From Deinococcus ficus (GTDB lineage Bacteria; Deinococcota; Deinococci; Deinococcales; Deinococcaceae): 64,000 bases of DNA. Below the pieces are notes generated by a model that saw only the letters and a list, made by a program, of their open reading frames with translations, made no database searches and was not told the DNA's origin. How positions within the stretch are numbered: position 1 is the stretch's first letter; every line of letters begins with the position of its first letter. A program made the translations under genes and the position numbers. The stretch is from positions 1,290,001 through 1,354,000 of the forward strand of contig NZ_CP021081.1 of assembly GCF_003444775.1 (NCBI RefSeq), read 5' to 3'. Positions 48,843 through 59,315 of the stretch are shown here, piece after piece.

Positions 48843-49466
48843 ATGGTTTCTGTCGTCACCCACCCGCTCGTTCAGCACAAACTCACCCTGATGCGCGATG
48901 TCCGCACCGGCGTGAAGGAATTCCGCGAACTCGCCAGCGAGGTGAGCCTGCTGCTCGCCTACGAGGCCATGCGCGACCTGGAACTCACCACCGAGACCCT
49001 CGAGACGCCCATTCAGCAGGGCGACTTTCCCGTCCTCACCGGGAAGAAGCTGGCGCTGGTCGCCATCCTGCGCGCCGGCCTGATCATGACCGAAGCGATC
49101 GTGACCCTGGTGCCGGCCGCGAAGGTCGGGCACATCGGCCTGTACCGCGACCCGGAGACGCTGCTGCCCGTCGCGTACTACAACAAGCTCCCGGCGGACA
49201 TCGCTGAGCGCCGCGTGTTCGTGACGGATCCCATGCTCGCCACGGGCGGCAGCGCCAGCGCCGCCATCCAGAGCTTGAAGGACGCCGGGGCGCAGAACAT
49301 CACCCTGATGTGCATCCTCGCCGCGCCCGAAGGTGTCGCCGTGATCGAACGCGACCACCCGGACGTGCACATCGTGGTGGCCGCCGTGGACAGCCACCTG
49401 AACGACCACGGCTACATCGTTCCCGGCCTGGGCGACGCCGGGGACCGCATCTACGGCACGAAGTAA
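48843..49466 (+). CDS. upp: Uracil phosphoribosyltransferase
   Basis: Salvages uracil to UMP using PRPP. The 207-residue product opens [18 protein letters not shown] and has [20 protein letters not shown], the PRPP loop [18 protein letters not shown] and the uracil-binding C-terminus [26 protein letters not shown]. All are standard. The ATG lies 6 bases after TATGGT. Before it, 48644-48842 is non-coding and serves divergent transcription with the beta-helix gene. A hairpin follows. Confidence 0.97.
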   Translation: MVSVVTHPLVQHKLTLMRDVRTGVKEFRELASEVSLLLAYEAMRDLELTTETLETPIQQGDFPVLTGKKLALVAILRAGLIMTEAIVTLVPAAKVGHIGLYRDPETLLPVAYYNKLPADIAERRVFVTDPMLATGGSASAAIQSLKDAGAQNITLMCILAAPEGVAVIERDHPDVHIVVAAVDSHLNDHGYIVPGLGDAGDRIYGTK

Positions 49467-49486
49467 GGCCGCCACCCGGCGGATGG

Positions 49487-49517
49487 GGCGTCCCTCTTTC
49501 GGGGGACGCCTTCCTCC
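49487..49517 (+). terminator. Intrinsic terminator of upp
   Basis: GGCGTCCC (49487-49494) pairs with GGGACGCC (49503-49510), followed by TTCCTCC, a poor T-run. Confidence 0.5.
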
Positions 49518-49530
49518 TGCCGAAGGCGCT

Positions 49531-49536
49531 TACAAT
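49531..49536 (+). promoter_or_regulatory. -10 box of the WecA-like gene
   Basis: TACAAT, five of six consensus bases, 11 bases before the ATG at 49548. Confidence 0.5.
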
Positions 49537-49547
49537 TCTTGAGATTT

Positions 49548-50707
<1,160 letters not shown>

Positions 50708-50711
<4 letters not shown>

Positions 50712-51847
50712 CCTCCAGCAAACGCATTGTCCTGGCCTTCGGCACCCGTCCGGAAGCCACCAAGATGGCCCCCGTGTACCGCGCCCTGGAAGCGCAGCCG
50801 GGCCTCACGCCCCTCATCCTCTCCACCGGGCAGCAGCGCGAGATGCTCGACGGCGCCCTGAACGTGTTCGGCCTGACGCCGGACCGCGACCTGAACGTGA
50901 TGACGCAGCGCCAGACCCTCGCGGACCTCACCGCCCGGATCGTGCCGCAGGCAGGCGCGGTGCTGCGCGAGATGGGCGCCGACATGGTCCTCGTGCACGG
51001 CGACACGACCACCAGCTTCTGCGTGGCCCTGGCCGCCTTCTACGAGGGCATCCCGGTGGGGCACGTGGAGGCCGGGCTGCGCAGCGGCAGCCTGCGCGAA
51101 CCCTTCCCGGAGGAAGCCAACCGCCGCCTGACCGGCGTGCTCAGCACCCTGGACTTTTCCCCCACGACCGGCAGCCGCGACAACCTGCGCCGCGAAGGCA
51201 AGGCGGAAACCGGCATCTTCGTGACCGGGCAGACCGCCGTGGACGCCGTGCGCGAGGTGGCCGGCCGGGTGCCGCTGCGCCCCGAGTGGCAGGCCCGCGT
51301 GGCCGCCGGGCAGCGGCTGGTGACCGTCACCATGCACCGCCGCGAGAACCAGCCCATGATGCGCGAGATGGCCCAGGCCCTCGCCCGCGTGGCCGCCGCC
51401 CACCCGGACACGCACTTCATCTACCCGGTGCACCTGTCCCCGGCCGTGCAGGAGGCCGTGCGCCCCACGCTGGAGGTTGTGTCGAACTTCGAACTCACCG
51501 CGCCGCTCGACTACAGCGACATGGCTCCCCTGATGGCCGCCAGCGTGCTGCTCGCCACCGACAGCGGCGGCCTGCAGGAGGAGGGCGCGGCCCTGAACGT
51601 GCCCGTGGCGGTGCTGCGCAACGTCACCGAGCGGCCGGAGGGCGTGGAGGCCGGCGTGCTGCGCCTCGCCGGGAACGACCCGACCACCCTGGAAGCCGTG
51701 CTGAACGAACTGCTTTCCAGCCCCGACCTGCTGGAAGCGATGCGCCGCGCCCCGAACCCCTACGGGGACGGGCAGGCCGCCCGGCGGATCGCGCAGGCCA
51801 TCGCCTGGCACTTCGGGCTGGCCGACCGGCCCGCCGACTGGCGCTGA
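50708..51847 (+). CDS. mnaA: UDP-N-acetylglucosamine 2-epimerase (non-hydrolysing)
   Basis: Interconverts UDP-GlcNAc and UDP-ManNAc for surface polysaccharide. The 379-residue GT-B-fold product shows [47 protein letters not shown] and [22 protein letters not shown], with catalytic residues in place (E in HVEAGL, the RRENQ loop in TMHRRENQ). It is coupled to the WecA-like gene by an ATGA overlap. Together they suggest a ManNAc-containing lipid-linked glycan, though the downstream glycosyltransferases are elsewhere. Confidence 0.95.
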
Positions 51848-51861
51848 CCGGCCCGCCCGGC

Positions 51862-51867
51862 TATGCT
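51862..51867 (+). promoter_or_regulatory. Leaderless -10 box of the lipid kinase gene
   Basis: TATGCT, 9 bases before the GTG at 51877. Confidence 0.4.
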
Positions 51868-51876
51868 CGGCCGACC

Positions 51877-52806
51877 GTGACCGACACCCCCAAGCGGCCC
51901 TTCGCCGTCGTCCTGAACCCCCACGCCGGCGGGGGCCTCGCCCGGCGCGCCTGGCCGGAACTCCGCGCCGAACTGGACCGCCGCGGCCTGACCCACACCC
52001 TGGTGCAGGCCGACTCGGCCGCGGCCGCGCTGGAGCAGCTCGACGCCCTGCCGCCCGAGTACGCCGTGATGACCCTGGGCGGCGAGGGCACCGTCGCCGG
52101 CGTGCTCCCCGCCCTGATCGGCCAGGACCGGCCGGCCGGGCGGCCCCTGGCGATGATCCCGCTGGGCACCGGGAACGACTTTGCCGGCATGACCGGCCTG
52201 CGCCCCTGCGCGTTCACCGAGGCGCTGGACCGGCTGGCCTTCGCGCCGCGGCAGGTGGACGCCCTGCGGGTCCACATCCTGACCGGCGAACAGGCGGGGC
52301 GCGAGGCCGCGCTCCTGAACGGCCTGGGCATGGGTTTCGACTCGCAGGTCACCGCGAACATGACCCGCGTGCCCGCCCGGCTCAGTGGCCTGGCCCGCTA
52401 CGCCTGGGCGGCGGTGGTCACCGTGCGCGAACTCCGCCTGACGGAGGTGGAGATCACCGTGGATGGGGAAAGGCTGTACCAGGGGCCGTCCGCGCTGGCG
52501 GCCGTAATGAACGGGCAGCGCTTCGGCGGCGGGTTCCAGATCAGCCCCCTGTCCGACGCCCGGGACGGCCTGCTGAACGTCCTGACCAGCACCCGGGTGA
52601 GCCGCGGGCAGCTGGTCGGGCTGATGCTGCGCGTCCTGCGCGGCCGGCACCTGGGGCACCCCGCTGTGCGGCACGCGCAGGGTGAGCGGGCGCACGTGCG
52701 CTGGGCAGCGCCGCAGCCCCTGCACCTGGACGGCGACCTGAGCGGCACCGTCTCGGAACTGGAGGTCGTGGTCCTGCCGGGCGCCGTGACGCTGCTGAAC
52801 GCCTGA
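51877..52806 (+). CDS. Diacylglycerol/sphingosine kinase-fold protein (DagK_cat, YegS-like)
   Basis: A 309-residue lipid-kinase-fold protein. [17 protein letters not shown] (the first conserved Asn-Pro) and [17 protein letters not shown] are typical. The nucleotide motif usually GGDGT reads GGEGT at about residues 69-73, a conservative but unusual change in a highly conserved position. The C-terminal half has [12 protein letters not shown] and [26 protein letters not shown]. Kinase activity on diacylglycerol or a similar lipid is expected but not assured. GTG start with TATGCT nine bases upstream; 29 bases after mnaA. Confidence 0.87.
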   Translation: MTDTPKRPFAVVLNPHAGGGLARRAWPELRAELDRRGLTHTLVQADSAAAALEQLDALPPEYAVMTLGGEGTVAGVLPALIGQDRPAGRPLAMIPLGTGNDFAGMTGLRPCAFTEALDRLAFAPRQVDALRVHILTGEQAGREAALLNGLGMGFDSQVTANMTRVPARLSGLARYAWAAVVTVRELRLTEVEITVDGERLYQGPSALAAVMNGQRFGGGFQISPLSDARDGLLNVLTSTRVSRGQLVGLMLRVLRGRHLGHPAVRHAQGERAHVRWAAPQPLHLDGDLSGTVSELEVVVLPGAVTLLNA

Positions 52807-52821
52807 CCGCACCCGAAAGAG

Positions 52822-52858
52822 CAGGGCGGCCCACCGGAGTCCCCGGTGGGCCGCCCTG
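52822..52858. terminator. Strong bidirectional terminator hairpin
   Basis: A 16-bp perfect stem, 52822-52837 (CAGGGCGGCCCACCGG) with 52843-52858, and a 5-base loop. It separates the convergent lipid kinase and TPR genes. Flanking AAAG gives weak T/A runs. Confidence 0.7.
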
Positions 52859-52867
52859 GTGCCTGGC

Positions 52868-53599
52868 TTACCTCAGCTTGTCCAGCGTGGCGCGGGCCTC
52901 GGCCGCCTGCCGCTTGTCCCAGAAGGTCGTGGCGGGCATGGCGAGCGCGGCGGTCAGCTGGTCGATCGCGAACTTCTTGTTGTTGCCCTGGTTCAGCACG
53001 TTCATGGTCTGCAGGGCGTTCACCCACTCGATGCGGTGTGTGGGGTTGTTGGGCTCCAGCGAGATCGCCTTCTTGAAGTAGTCGTTCACCTTGCGCTTGT
53101 CGGCGCCGGTCTGGCTCTTGGCGATGGCGCCCTTCACGCCGCCGGAATCCAGCGTGGCGTTCCACAGGCCCAGCGCGACGTACGCCCCGGCGAGTTTCGG
53201 GTTGAGTTCGATGGCGCGGTCCAGGTTGCGTTTCATCTCCTTGGCGAGCCCCAGGCTCTCGAACACGCCTGCGAACTGCGCGAGGCGACCCTGGGCGCGG
53301 GCCATCTCGAAGTATGCCTCGGCGTTGTTGGCGTTCAGGCTGATGGCCTTCTTCGCGTAGTCCTGGGCCTTCTGGAAGAGGGCCTTCTTGTCGTCGGCGT
53401 CGCTGATGCCGGCGCCGGCGGTGGTGTACTCGGCGGCGGCGGCCAGGCCGTCACTGGTGTTCAGGGCGGCGGCCATGCTGGCAGCGTCCTGCCATTTGCC
53501 CTGATCGAACAGGGCCTTGGCGGCGCTCAGGCTTTGGGCTCCGGCGACACCGGTGGTGGCACTCAGGACAAGGGCGAGGGTCAGCAGGGGTGTACGCAT
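52868..53599 (-). CDS. Secreted TPR protein
   Basis: A 243-residue exported protein with signal peptide RTPLLTLALVLSATTGVAGA (cleavage about residue 21). It carries TPR-like units: AKALFDQGKWQDAASMAAAL, KAQDYAKKAISLNANNAEAYFEMARAQGRL and NLDRAIELNPKLAGAYVALGLWN. It is the second secreted TPR protein in the window and differs in size and repeats from the first. Partner unknown. GGAGG lies 6 bases before the ATG, and a TATACT promoter about 70 bases upstream gives it a conventional leader. Confidence 0.87.
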   Translation of the reverse strand: MRTPLLTLALVLSATTGVAGAQSLSAAKALFDQGKWQDAASMAAALNTSDGLAAAAEYTTAGAGISDADDKKALFQKAQDYAKKAISLNANNAEAYFEMARAQGRLAQFAGVFESLGLAKEMKRNLDRAIELNPKLAGAYVALGLWNATLDSGGVKGAIAKSQTGADKRKVNDYFKKAISLEPNNPTHRIEWVNALQTMNVLNQGNNKKFAIDQLTAALAMPATTFWDKRQAAEARATLDKLR

Positions 53600-53667
53600 G
53601 GATTCCTCCGTGGGCAAGCAGCTCGCCGCCCCGTGCTGGGCGGCGTGGGTTTGTGGAAACTGGACTG

Positions 53668-53673
53668 AGTATA
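53668..53673 (-). promoter_or_regulatory. -10 box of the secreted TPR gene
   Basis: TATACT on the minus strand, about 70 bases before the start. No clear -35. Confidence 0.45.
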
Positions 53674-53739
53674 CACACAACACTGACCCGGACCTGACCA
53701 CCGCTCACCTTTCCCGGAGGGACGCTGCCCCCACAGTGT

Positions 53740-53745
53740 TAGCCT
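53740..53745 (+). promoter_or_regulatory. Leaderless -10 box of the NTPase-TPR gene
   Basis: TAGCCT, 9 bases before the GTG at 53755. Confidence 0.4.
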
Positions 53746-53754
53746 GACTCCCAC

Positions 53755-56697
53755 GTGGACTGGAAAGCCCTTCTCGCGGACCTGCGCGCCCACCTGCCGC
53801 CCACCGGCCCGGCCGGCTCCGGCGGGCGGGCCCAGCGCGGCAGCCTGAGGTGGCTGGAACGCGAGATGCGCCGGGTGGGCGGCAACCCGGCCTCCGTGCG
53901 CAACATCATCTACCGCGACGTGGGCACCGCCGCCGACAAGGCCGCCCTGCACGCCCTGCTGGGCGAACTGGCTGCGGAAGCCGGGCGGCCCCTGCCCGGG
54001 CTGGACCGCCCCGCGGCGGACCCCGCCCCGCCGGAACTGGACCTGCTGGGCCGCAGCAAGAAACGCGCCTACCGGCAGTTCCTGGCCGGCGTGCGGGCCG
54101 GCCGGGCGCCCCGGCTGATCGTGAGCGGCCCCCCGGGCTCCGGGAAGACCGTGCTCACCGACCAGATCGCCCTCGCGCTGACCAGGGCCGGCACGCCCTT
54201 CGTCCGGCACCGCCTGAGCGGCGAGGTCGGCCCACTGCTGAACCTGCCCCGGGACGCGGGGCGCACCTACGCCGAGCAGAGCGCCGCCCAGCACGCCGCC
54301 GCCCGCGCCCTGCTGCCAGGGTCGGGCGTGCTGCTCGTGCAGGTGGGCGCCGCGCTGTCCTTTCACGGCGCGGCGCCCCGGGACACCCAGGCCAGCCGCG
54401 TGAGCGCCGCCCGCTGGGCCTCGCAGGCGTTGCTGGGGGCCCTGCCGGCCGGCGTGGCGGCGCTGCTCACCGTGGAGGAGCCCGCCGGGCTGGAGGACGT
54501 GCCGGTGGAACACATCCGCATCCAGCCGCCCACGGCGGCCGAGTCCCGCCAGTACCTGATGACCCGCCTGGGCGTGAACCGAGCCGAGGCCGAGCGGCTC
54601 CTGTCCGAGACGGGCCGGCACCTCGACCGCCTGACACTGCTGGTCCGTGCCCACGGGGACGACGCCGCCGAGGGCGCCCTGCACGACCCAGACTCCCGCA
54701 TGCTGGCCGAGGCCACCGCTGCGCTCCACGACCTGCATGCCCTGATTCCGGACCGGAATGCCCCACAGCCCCCGGCCGTGCCTGCCTTCCCGGACGCGCT
54801 GCTCACCGCCGCCCTGGGCCGCCCGGTGACCAGCCTGCCGGCCCATGCCCGGGCCCTGCTGCGGCCCGCCGGACCCGGCACGTGGCAGGCCGGGCCGGCC
54901 CTGACCGCCAGCTGGCCGCGGGTGGGTCGCGCCCCGCGTGAGTCGGCGCTGCGGCATGTGGCGATGGCCGACGGTCTCCCCCCAGACCTGAGTGGCGCCC
55001 GGGTGCACGCCCTGGTCGCGCTGCACGACTGGCCGGGCGTGCTCTCCCTGCTGGGCCGGCACCCGGATCTCGCCCGACACCTGCCCGCGGTCTGGGGGGC
55101 GGCGCGTGGGCAGCCGCCCGGCACGGTGCGGGACGGGCTGGCCCGCGCCCTGGCGCAGCACTTCGCGGGGCGCGGCCAGTACAGCCATCCGCAGATGCGC
55201 GACGCGCTGTTCATGCTGATGGAATCCGACTCGGACGGCGTGCGCGCCTGGACCCGCGTGAAGCTCGCCGAGTCCAGCCTGGAGACCGGCAACCTGGAGG
55301 CCGCCCGCACGCAGCTCGCCCACCCGGACGTCGCCGGCCTGCTCGGGGACGGGGGAGACCGCACGCGCGACCCCTGGCGCCTGTCCGCGCAGGCCGAGGC
55401 ACTGCTCGTGCAGGCCGCCCTGGCCCGCTGGGACGGGCATCTGGATGAGGCGCGCGCCGCGGTGGCCGACCCCCGCGTCCGGCACGGCGGGCCCCGAGCG
55501 CAGCTCTGGCGCGGCCTGATCGACAAGGACCTGGGGGACACCCCGGGGGCCCTCTCGGCCCTGCGGTCCGTGCCGGCCAGCAGCCCCCTGCTCTCGGCCC
55601 GCGCCCGCTACCAGGAGGGGGACCTGCTGCTGCGCCTGGGCTGGCCCGGTCCGGCCCTGACCGCGCTGACCGACGCCCTGGCGCGTCTGGAAGCCGCGGG
55701 CGGCACTGCCGAGGAGCAGGCGCGCGTCACCGCCCGGCGAGCGACGGCCCTGCGCCGCCTGGGCCGGCTGGACGAGGCGCTGGTCTCGGCTGTCCGGGCC
55801 GGGGCGCTGCTGGACCCGGCGGGCGACAGTGTGCTCCAGGCCCGGCTGCTGTCCGAGCGGATCCCGATTCTGCTGGCCCGGCAGGACGTGGCGGGGGCCC
55901 TGCTGGTCGCGGCCCAGGCGACGGGGCTGCTGCGGCACGCCAGCACCCGCACCCGGGAGGCCTCGTACCGCGAGCGCCGCACCCGCTACCGCGCGGCCCT
56001 GTGCCTGCTCAGCCGCGGGCTGGGCCGCGCCTACCTGTTCCCGCTGCGGGGCGCGGAGGCCGACAGCCCCCACCTGCGGGAGGCCCGCGAGCGGCTCACG
56101 GGCCTCCTGACCGCCACGCCGCTGGCCCCGGACCGGGAGCGTCTGTTGCGCCTGGATATGCTGCTCAGCCTGGCGAGCGCGGACCCGGACGCCGGGCGCG
56201 CCGCGCGGCACTGCGAGGAGGCGCTGGGCGTGGCCGCCAGCCCGTACGAGCTCATGCAGGTGCACACGGCCCGCGCAGACGCGCACCTGCGGGCCGGTCA
56301 GGCGGAGGCGGCCCTGGCGGACGTGCACCGCGCGCATCAGGCGCTGCGACGCACCGTGTCGGCGGCCCCGCCGGCGGGCGAGGCCGAGGCGCCCTACACG
56401 GAGGTGGCGCTGGACCCGGGCCTGCGGGCGCAGCTGCTCACCGTGGAAGCCCGAGCGGGCCTGATGGACCCGGGTTCCCGCCCGGACGCCCTGGTGCGCT
56501 GGGTGCGGGAACAGCTGTGCGACGCCAGCCTGCAGCCGTTCCGGGCGGGAGTGTGGCGGGATGTGGGCGAGGCCCTGGCGACCCGGCCGGACGCGGAAGC
56601 CTGCCTGCTGGCCCTGCATCCGGATGCGCCTCTGGACGTCCTGACCGTCGCCGACGCCTTTACCACCGCTGAGAGGCTGGCGGCTGGCGACACCTGA
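53755..56697 (+). CDS. Uncharacterised P-loop NTPase with long TPR-like helical tail
   Basis: A 980-residue cytosolic protein with no signal peptide. After about 100 residues comes an AAA/STAND-type core: Walker A LIVSGPPGSGKTVLTDQIALAL (about 122-143), Walker B-like GVLLVQVGAAL (the usual Asp is replaced, though an Asp could lie elsewhere) and an RxLSGE segment. From about residue 420 to the end the protein is Leu/Ala/Arg-rich and helical with TPR-like spacing (ALVAARATALRRLGRLDEALVSAV-type units, AHCEEALGVAASPYEL, ARADAHLRAGQAEAALADV). This plan resembles STAND signalling ATPases (LuxR/MalT-like) without a DNA-binding domain. No known function. It ends 3 bases from mrdA. Confidence 0.75.
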   Translation: MDWKALLADLRAHLPPTGPAGSGGRAQRGSLRWLEREMRRVGGNPASVRNIIYRDVGTAADKAALHALLGELAAEAGRPLPGLDRPAADPAPPELDLLGRSKKRAYRQFLAGVRAGRAPRLIVSGPPGSGKTVLTDQIALALTRAGTPFVRHRLSGEVGPLLNLPRDAGRTYAEQSAAQHAAARALLPGSGVLLVQVGAALSFHGAAPRDTQASRVSAARWASQALLGALPAGVAALLTVEEPAGLEDVPVEHIRIQPPTAAESRQYLMTRLGVNRAEAERLLSETGRHLDRLTLLVRAHGDDAAEGALHDPDSRMLAEATAALHDLHALIPDRNAPQPPAVPAFPDALLTAALGRPVTSLPAHARALLRPAGPGTWQAGPALTASWPRVGRAPRESALRHVAMADGLPPDLSGARVHALVALHDWPGVLSLLGRHPDLARHLPAVWGAARGQPPGTVRDGLARALAQHFAGRGQYSHPQMRDALFMLMESDSDGVRAWTRVKLAESSLETGNLEAARTQLAHPDVAGLLGDGGDRTRDPWRLSAQAEALLVQAALARWDGHLDEARAAVADPRVRHGGPRAQLWRGLIDKDLGDTPGALSALRSVPASSPLLSARARYQEGDLLLRLGWPGPALTALTDALARLEAAGGTAEEQARVTARRATALRRLGRLDEALVSAVRAGALLDPAGDSVLQARLLSERIPILLARQDVAGALLVAAQATGLLRHASTRTREASYRERRTRYRAALCLLSRGLGRAYLFPLRGAEADSPHLREARERLTGLLTATPLAPDRERLLRLDMLLSLASADPDAGRAARHCEEALGVAASPYELMQVHTARADAHLRAGQAEAALADVHRAHQALRRTVSAAPPAGEAEAPYTEVALDPGLRAQLLTVEARAGLMDPGSRPDALVRWVREQLCDASLQPFRAGVWRDVGEALATRPDAEACLLALHPDAPLDVLTVADAFTTAERLAAGDT

Positions 56698-56700
56698 ACG

Positions 56701-58770
56701 TCAGGGCTTCGGGGGGGTGGCTGCCCGGGCCGCGCGGGCGTTATACACGCGGTGCATGTTATCCAGTTCGCCCAGGCACGGCTGCTGCCCGGACAGCGGC
56801 AGGGCGTTCATCATGAAGTTCTTCTCCGGGTCCAGCTTCACGCACCAGCGCGCCGCGAACATCCGCTTCACGGCGTTCAGCGCCGGGCCGTAGCCCTCGC
56901 CGCCGTACTGGAAGAACGCCACCACCGCGAAGGTCGGCGGGCCCTGCGTGCCGACCGGGCCGTACCCCTCGTACCAGGAGTGGGTGTAGGCGTAGCCGTT
57001 GCGGTAGCTCTGGCCGTTCTCGGCCGTGCCGGTCTTGCCGGAGGTCGCCACCGGGAAGAACTGCGGGCCGAGTTTCGTGCTGGACGTCCCGGTGGGCAGG
57101 GTGGTGGTCCAGTACATGCCTTCTTTCACCAGCCGGAACACCTCGGTGTTGCCGTTGTGCGTCACGTCCTTCGCGGGTTTCGGCGGCTGGAGCACGCCGC
57201 CCACCTTGCGCAGCACCGTCAGGGGCCGCTGCTGGCCCTCGTTGATGATGGTGGACTGCACCCACGCCACCTGCGCGGGCGTGACCTGCACGCTGCCCTG
57301 CCCGATGCTCATGCTCAGGCCCATCCCGGGGAACCAGGGGTCCTCTCTGGTGGTGTAGTCGTCGATGCTGCGGACGCTGCCCTCCTTCTCCCCGATCAGC
57401 TCGATGCCGGTCTTCTGGAAGTACCCCAGTTCCGTCAGGCGCGACTTCAGTTCCCGCGAGTAGGCCCCGGGGCTGACCTTGGCCGCCGAGTGGTAGTACC
57501 AGGGATTGCAGGAGTACGCGATGGCCTTGCGGCCGTCCACCACGCCCAGCGGCCGGCCGGACCAGTTCTTGAAGCTGCTGCGCCCGAACCAGTACACCGG
57601 GTTGCACGGCAGATAGAAGTTCCCCCACTTCTCCACGGACATCAGGGTGGTGGCGATCTTGAACACGCTGCCCGGCGGGTACGGCTGCACCACCCGGTTG
57701 GCGGTCACGGCGTCCAGCTTCGCGCCCTCGCGGTTGGGGTCCACCGCCCAGTTTTTCGCCTTCTGGTCGGGGCTGGGCACCTGCGAGAACCAGTTCGGGT
57801 CGTACACCGGCGTGCTCGCCATGGCGAGGACCTCGTTCGTGCGCGGGTCCAGCGCGATGATCGCGCCGCGCGGCAGTTCCTCGTGAGGTTTGCCGTTGTG
57901 GGCGCGGCCCTCGTTGATGTCCTTCAGCGCGAGCCGCAGAGCGTCCTCGGCGGCCTTCTGCAGCACGCTGTCGATGGTGAGGACCACGTCCTTGCCCTTC
58001 CGGCCCGGGTCCACGATCCGCTCCGTCTGTGGGCGGCCGTTGGCGGTCACCTCCCGGCGACGGATGCCGTTGCGGCCCGTCAGGGTCTCCTGCAGGCTGG
58101 CCTCCAGGCCCAGCTTGCCCACCAAGTCACCGCGGGCGTAGCCCTCCTCCTCGACCTCGCGGGCGTTGGCTTCCTGCACGTACCCGAGCAGGTGCGCGGC
58201 AAACTTGCCCTTCGGGTACACCCGTTCCACCCGCTCGCGCAGTTCCAGGCTGGGCACCAGCACCGTGTACTCGTACAGCGCGCCCAGTTTCTCCTGCGGC
58301 ACGTTGCGGGCCAGCACGACCTCGGCCTCCTTCGAGAAGTCCGGTTCGCGCGGCTGGCCGTTCACGAGGTTCTCCGGTTTCACGCCCGCGAGGTACCGGA
58401 TCTTCTCCCAGGCGGGAATGGCCTGCTCCGGGTCGCTGGGGTCCTTGCGGCCCACGTACACGAGGTCCACCGCGAGCCGGCTGGTGGCGACGAGCACGCC
58501 GTCCCGGGTGCGGATCTCGCCGCGCAGGGCCCGGACGATCTCGTCACGCTGGTAGTTGCTGGCCGACTGCACCGCGAACTGGCTGTGCTGCACGACCTGC
58601 AGCTGCACCAGCCGCGCCCCCAGCCCCAGGAACCCCAGGCTGAACGCCAGCGCCATCCAGCGCACGCGCGCGCCGCCGCGGCCCGGCACGTCCCGGGCGC
58701 TGGCCTCGCTCAGGCCGCCCCCGGCGCGGCGGCGCAGGTGACGGCGGCGCGACAGCGGGTCGCGGCTCAC
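56701..58770 (-). CDS. mrdA: Penicillin-binding protein 2 (elongasome transpeptidase)
   Basis: Crosslinks peptidoglycan during side-wall growth. The 689-residue class B PBP has a single N-terminal anchor (MALAFSLGFLGLGARLVQL), a pedestal domain (YQRDEIVRALRGEIRTRDGVL...) and a transpeptidase with SxxK in PPGSVFKIATT (about residue 366), SCN in AYSCNPWYY and KTG in SGKTGTAENG (about 578). The GTG start overlaps the mreD stop (GTGA). It closes the mreCD operon; rodA is not adjacent. Confidence 0.96.
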   Translation of the reverse strand: MSRDPLSRRRHLRRRAGGGLSEASARDVPGRGGARVRWMALAFSLGFLGLGARLVQLQVVQHSQFAVQSASNYQRDEIVRALRGEIRTRDGVLVATSRLAVDLVYVGRKDPSDPEQAIPAWEKIRYLAGVKPENLVNGQPREPDFSKEAEVVLARNVPQEKLGALYEYTVLVPSLELRERVERVYPKGKFAAHLLGYVQEANAREVEEEGYARGDLVGKLGLEASLQETLTGRNGIRRREVTANGRPQTERIVDPGRKGKDVVLTIDSVLQKAAEDALRLALKDINEGRAHNGKPHEELPRGAIIALDPRTNEVLAMASTPVYDPNWFSQVPSPDQKAKNWAVDPNREGAKLDAVTANRVVQPYPPGSVFKIATTLMSVEKWGNFYLPCNPVYWFGRSSFKNWSGRPLGVVDGRKAIAYSCNPWYYHSAAKVSPGAYSRELKSRLTELGYFQKTGIELIGEKEGSVRSIDDYTTREDPWFPGMGLSMSIGQGSVQVTPAQVAWVQSTIINEGQQRPLTVLRKVGGVLQPPKPAKDVTHNGNTEVFRLVKEGMYWTTTLPTGTSSTKLGPQFFPVATSGKTGTAENGQSYRNGYAYTHSWYEGYGPVGTQGPPTFAVVAFFQYGGEGYGPALNAVKRMFAARWCVKLDPEKNFMMNALPLSGQQPCLGELDNMHRVYNARAARAATPPKP

Positions 58771-59315
58771 GAGAAGGTCTCCTCCGACCCGGACCGTTCG
58801 CCCAGCCCCCACACGATCAGCCGCTCCCACACCCCGCTGACGATCAGCGTCCCCAGGAACACCGCCGGGACCGTCTGCATCAGGGACGCCTGCGTGATCA
58901 GGCCCATGCGCAGCACGTAGTTCAGGACCAGGAACGCCAGCCATTCGCCCACGACCGCCGCGACCACGCTGAGCAGCCCCTGGAAGATGCTGCCGTCCCC
59001 CACGTAACGCCGCACGAACATCACCAGCAGCGCCCCGCCGGCCACGCCCGCGGCGTGAAAGCCCAGCGTGCCGGCGCCCAGCACGTCCTGCAGCAGGCCC
59101 ACGCCGTACGCCGCCAGCAGGGCCGGCAGCGGCGCCAGCCGCCACGCCAGCGCGGCGCCGGTCAGCAGGAACAGGTCCGGCGCGGCCACGCCCACCGCCT
59201 CGGCCAGCCGCGAGAGCAGCGACTGCACGGCGATCAGCGCCAGCAGGTACAGCGTGGGCCGCAGCCAGCGCTGCGAACCCCGGCGCGGCACGCCGGTCAG
59301 CCGGTCACGCGTCAC
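58767..59315 (-). CDS. mreD: Rod-shape determining protein MreD
   Basis: A 182-residue membrane protein of the elongasome with about five helices (LRPTLYLLALIAVQSLLSRLA first) and the typical charged loop QDVLGAGTLGFHA. MreD links MreC to the RodA/PBP2 synthase. Sequence conservation in this family is low, so the call rests on helix pattern, size and position between mreC and mrdA. GTG start overlaps the mreC stop by 4 bases, and its stop overlaps mrdA by 4. Confidence 0.9.
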   Translation of the reverse strand: MTRDRLTGVPRRGSQRWLRPTLYLLALIAVQSLLSRLAEAVGVAAPDLFLLTGAALAWRLAPLPALLAAYGVGLLQDVLGAGTLGFHAAGVAGGALLVMFVRRYVGDGSIFQGLLSVVAAVVGEWLAFLVLNYVLRMGLITQASLMQTVPAVFLGTLIVSGVWERLIVWGLGERSGSEETFS

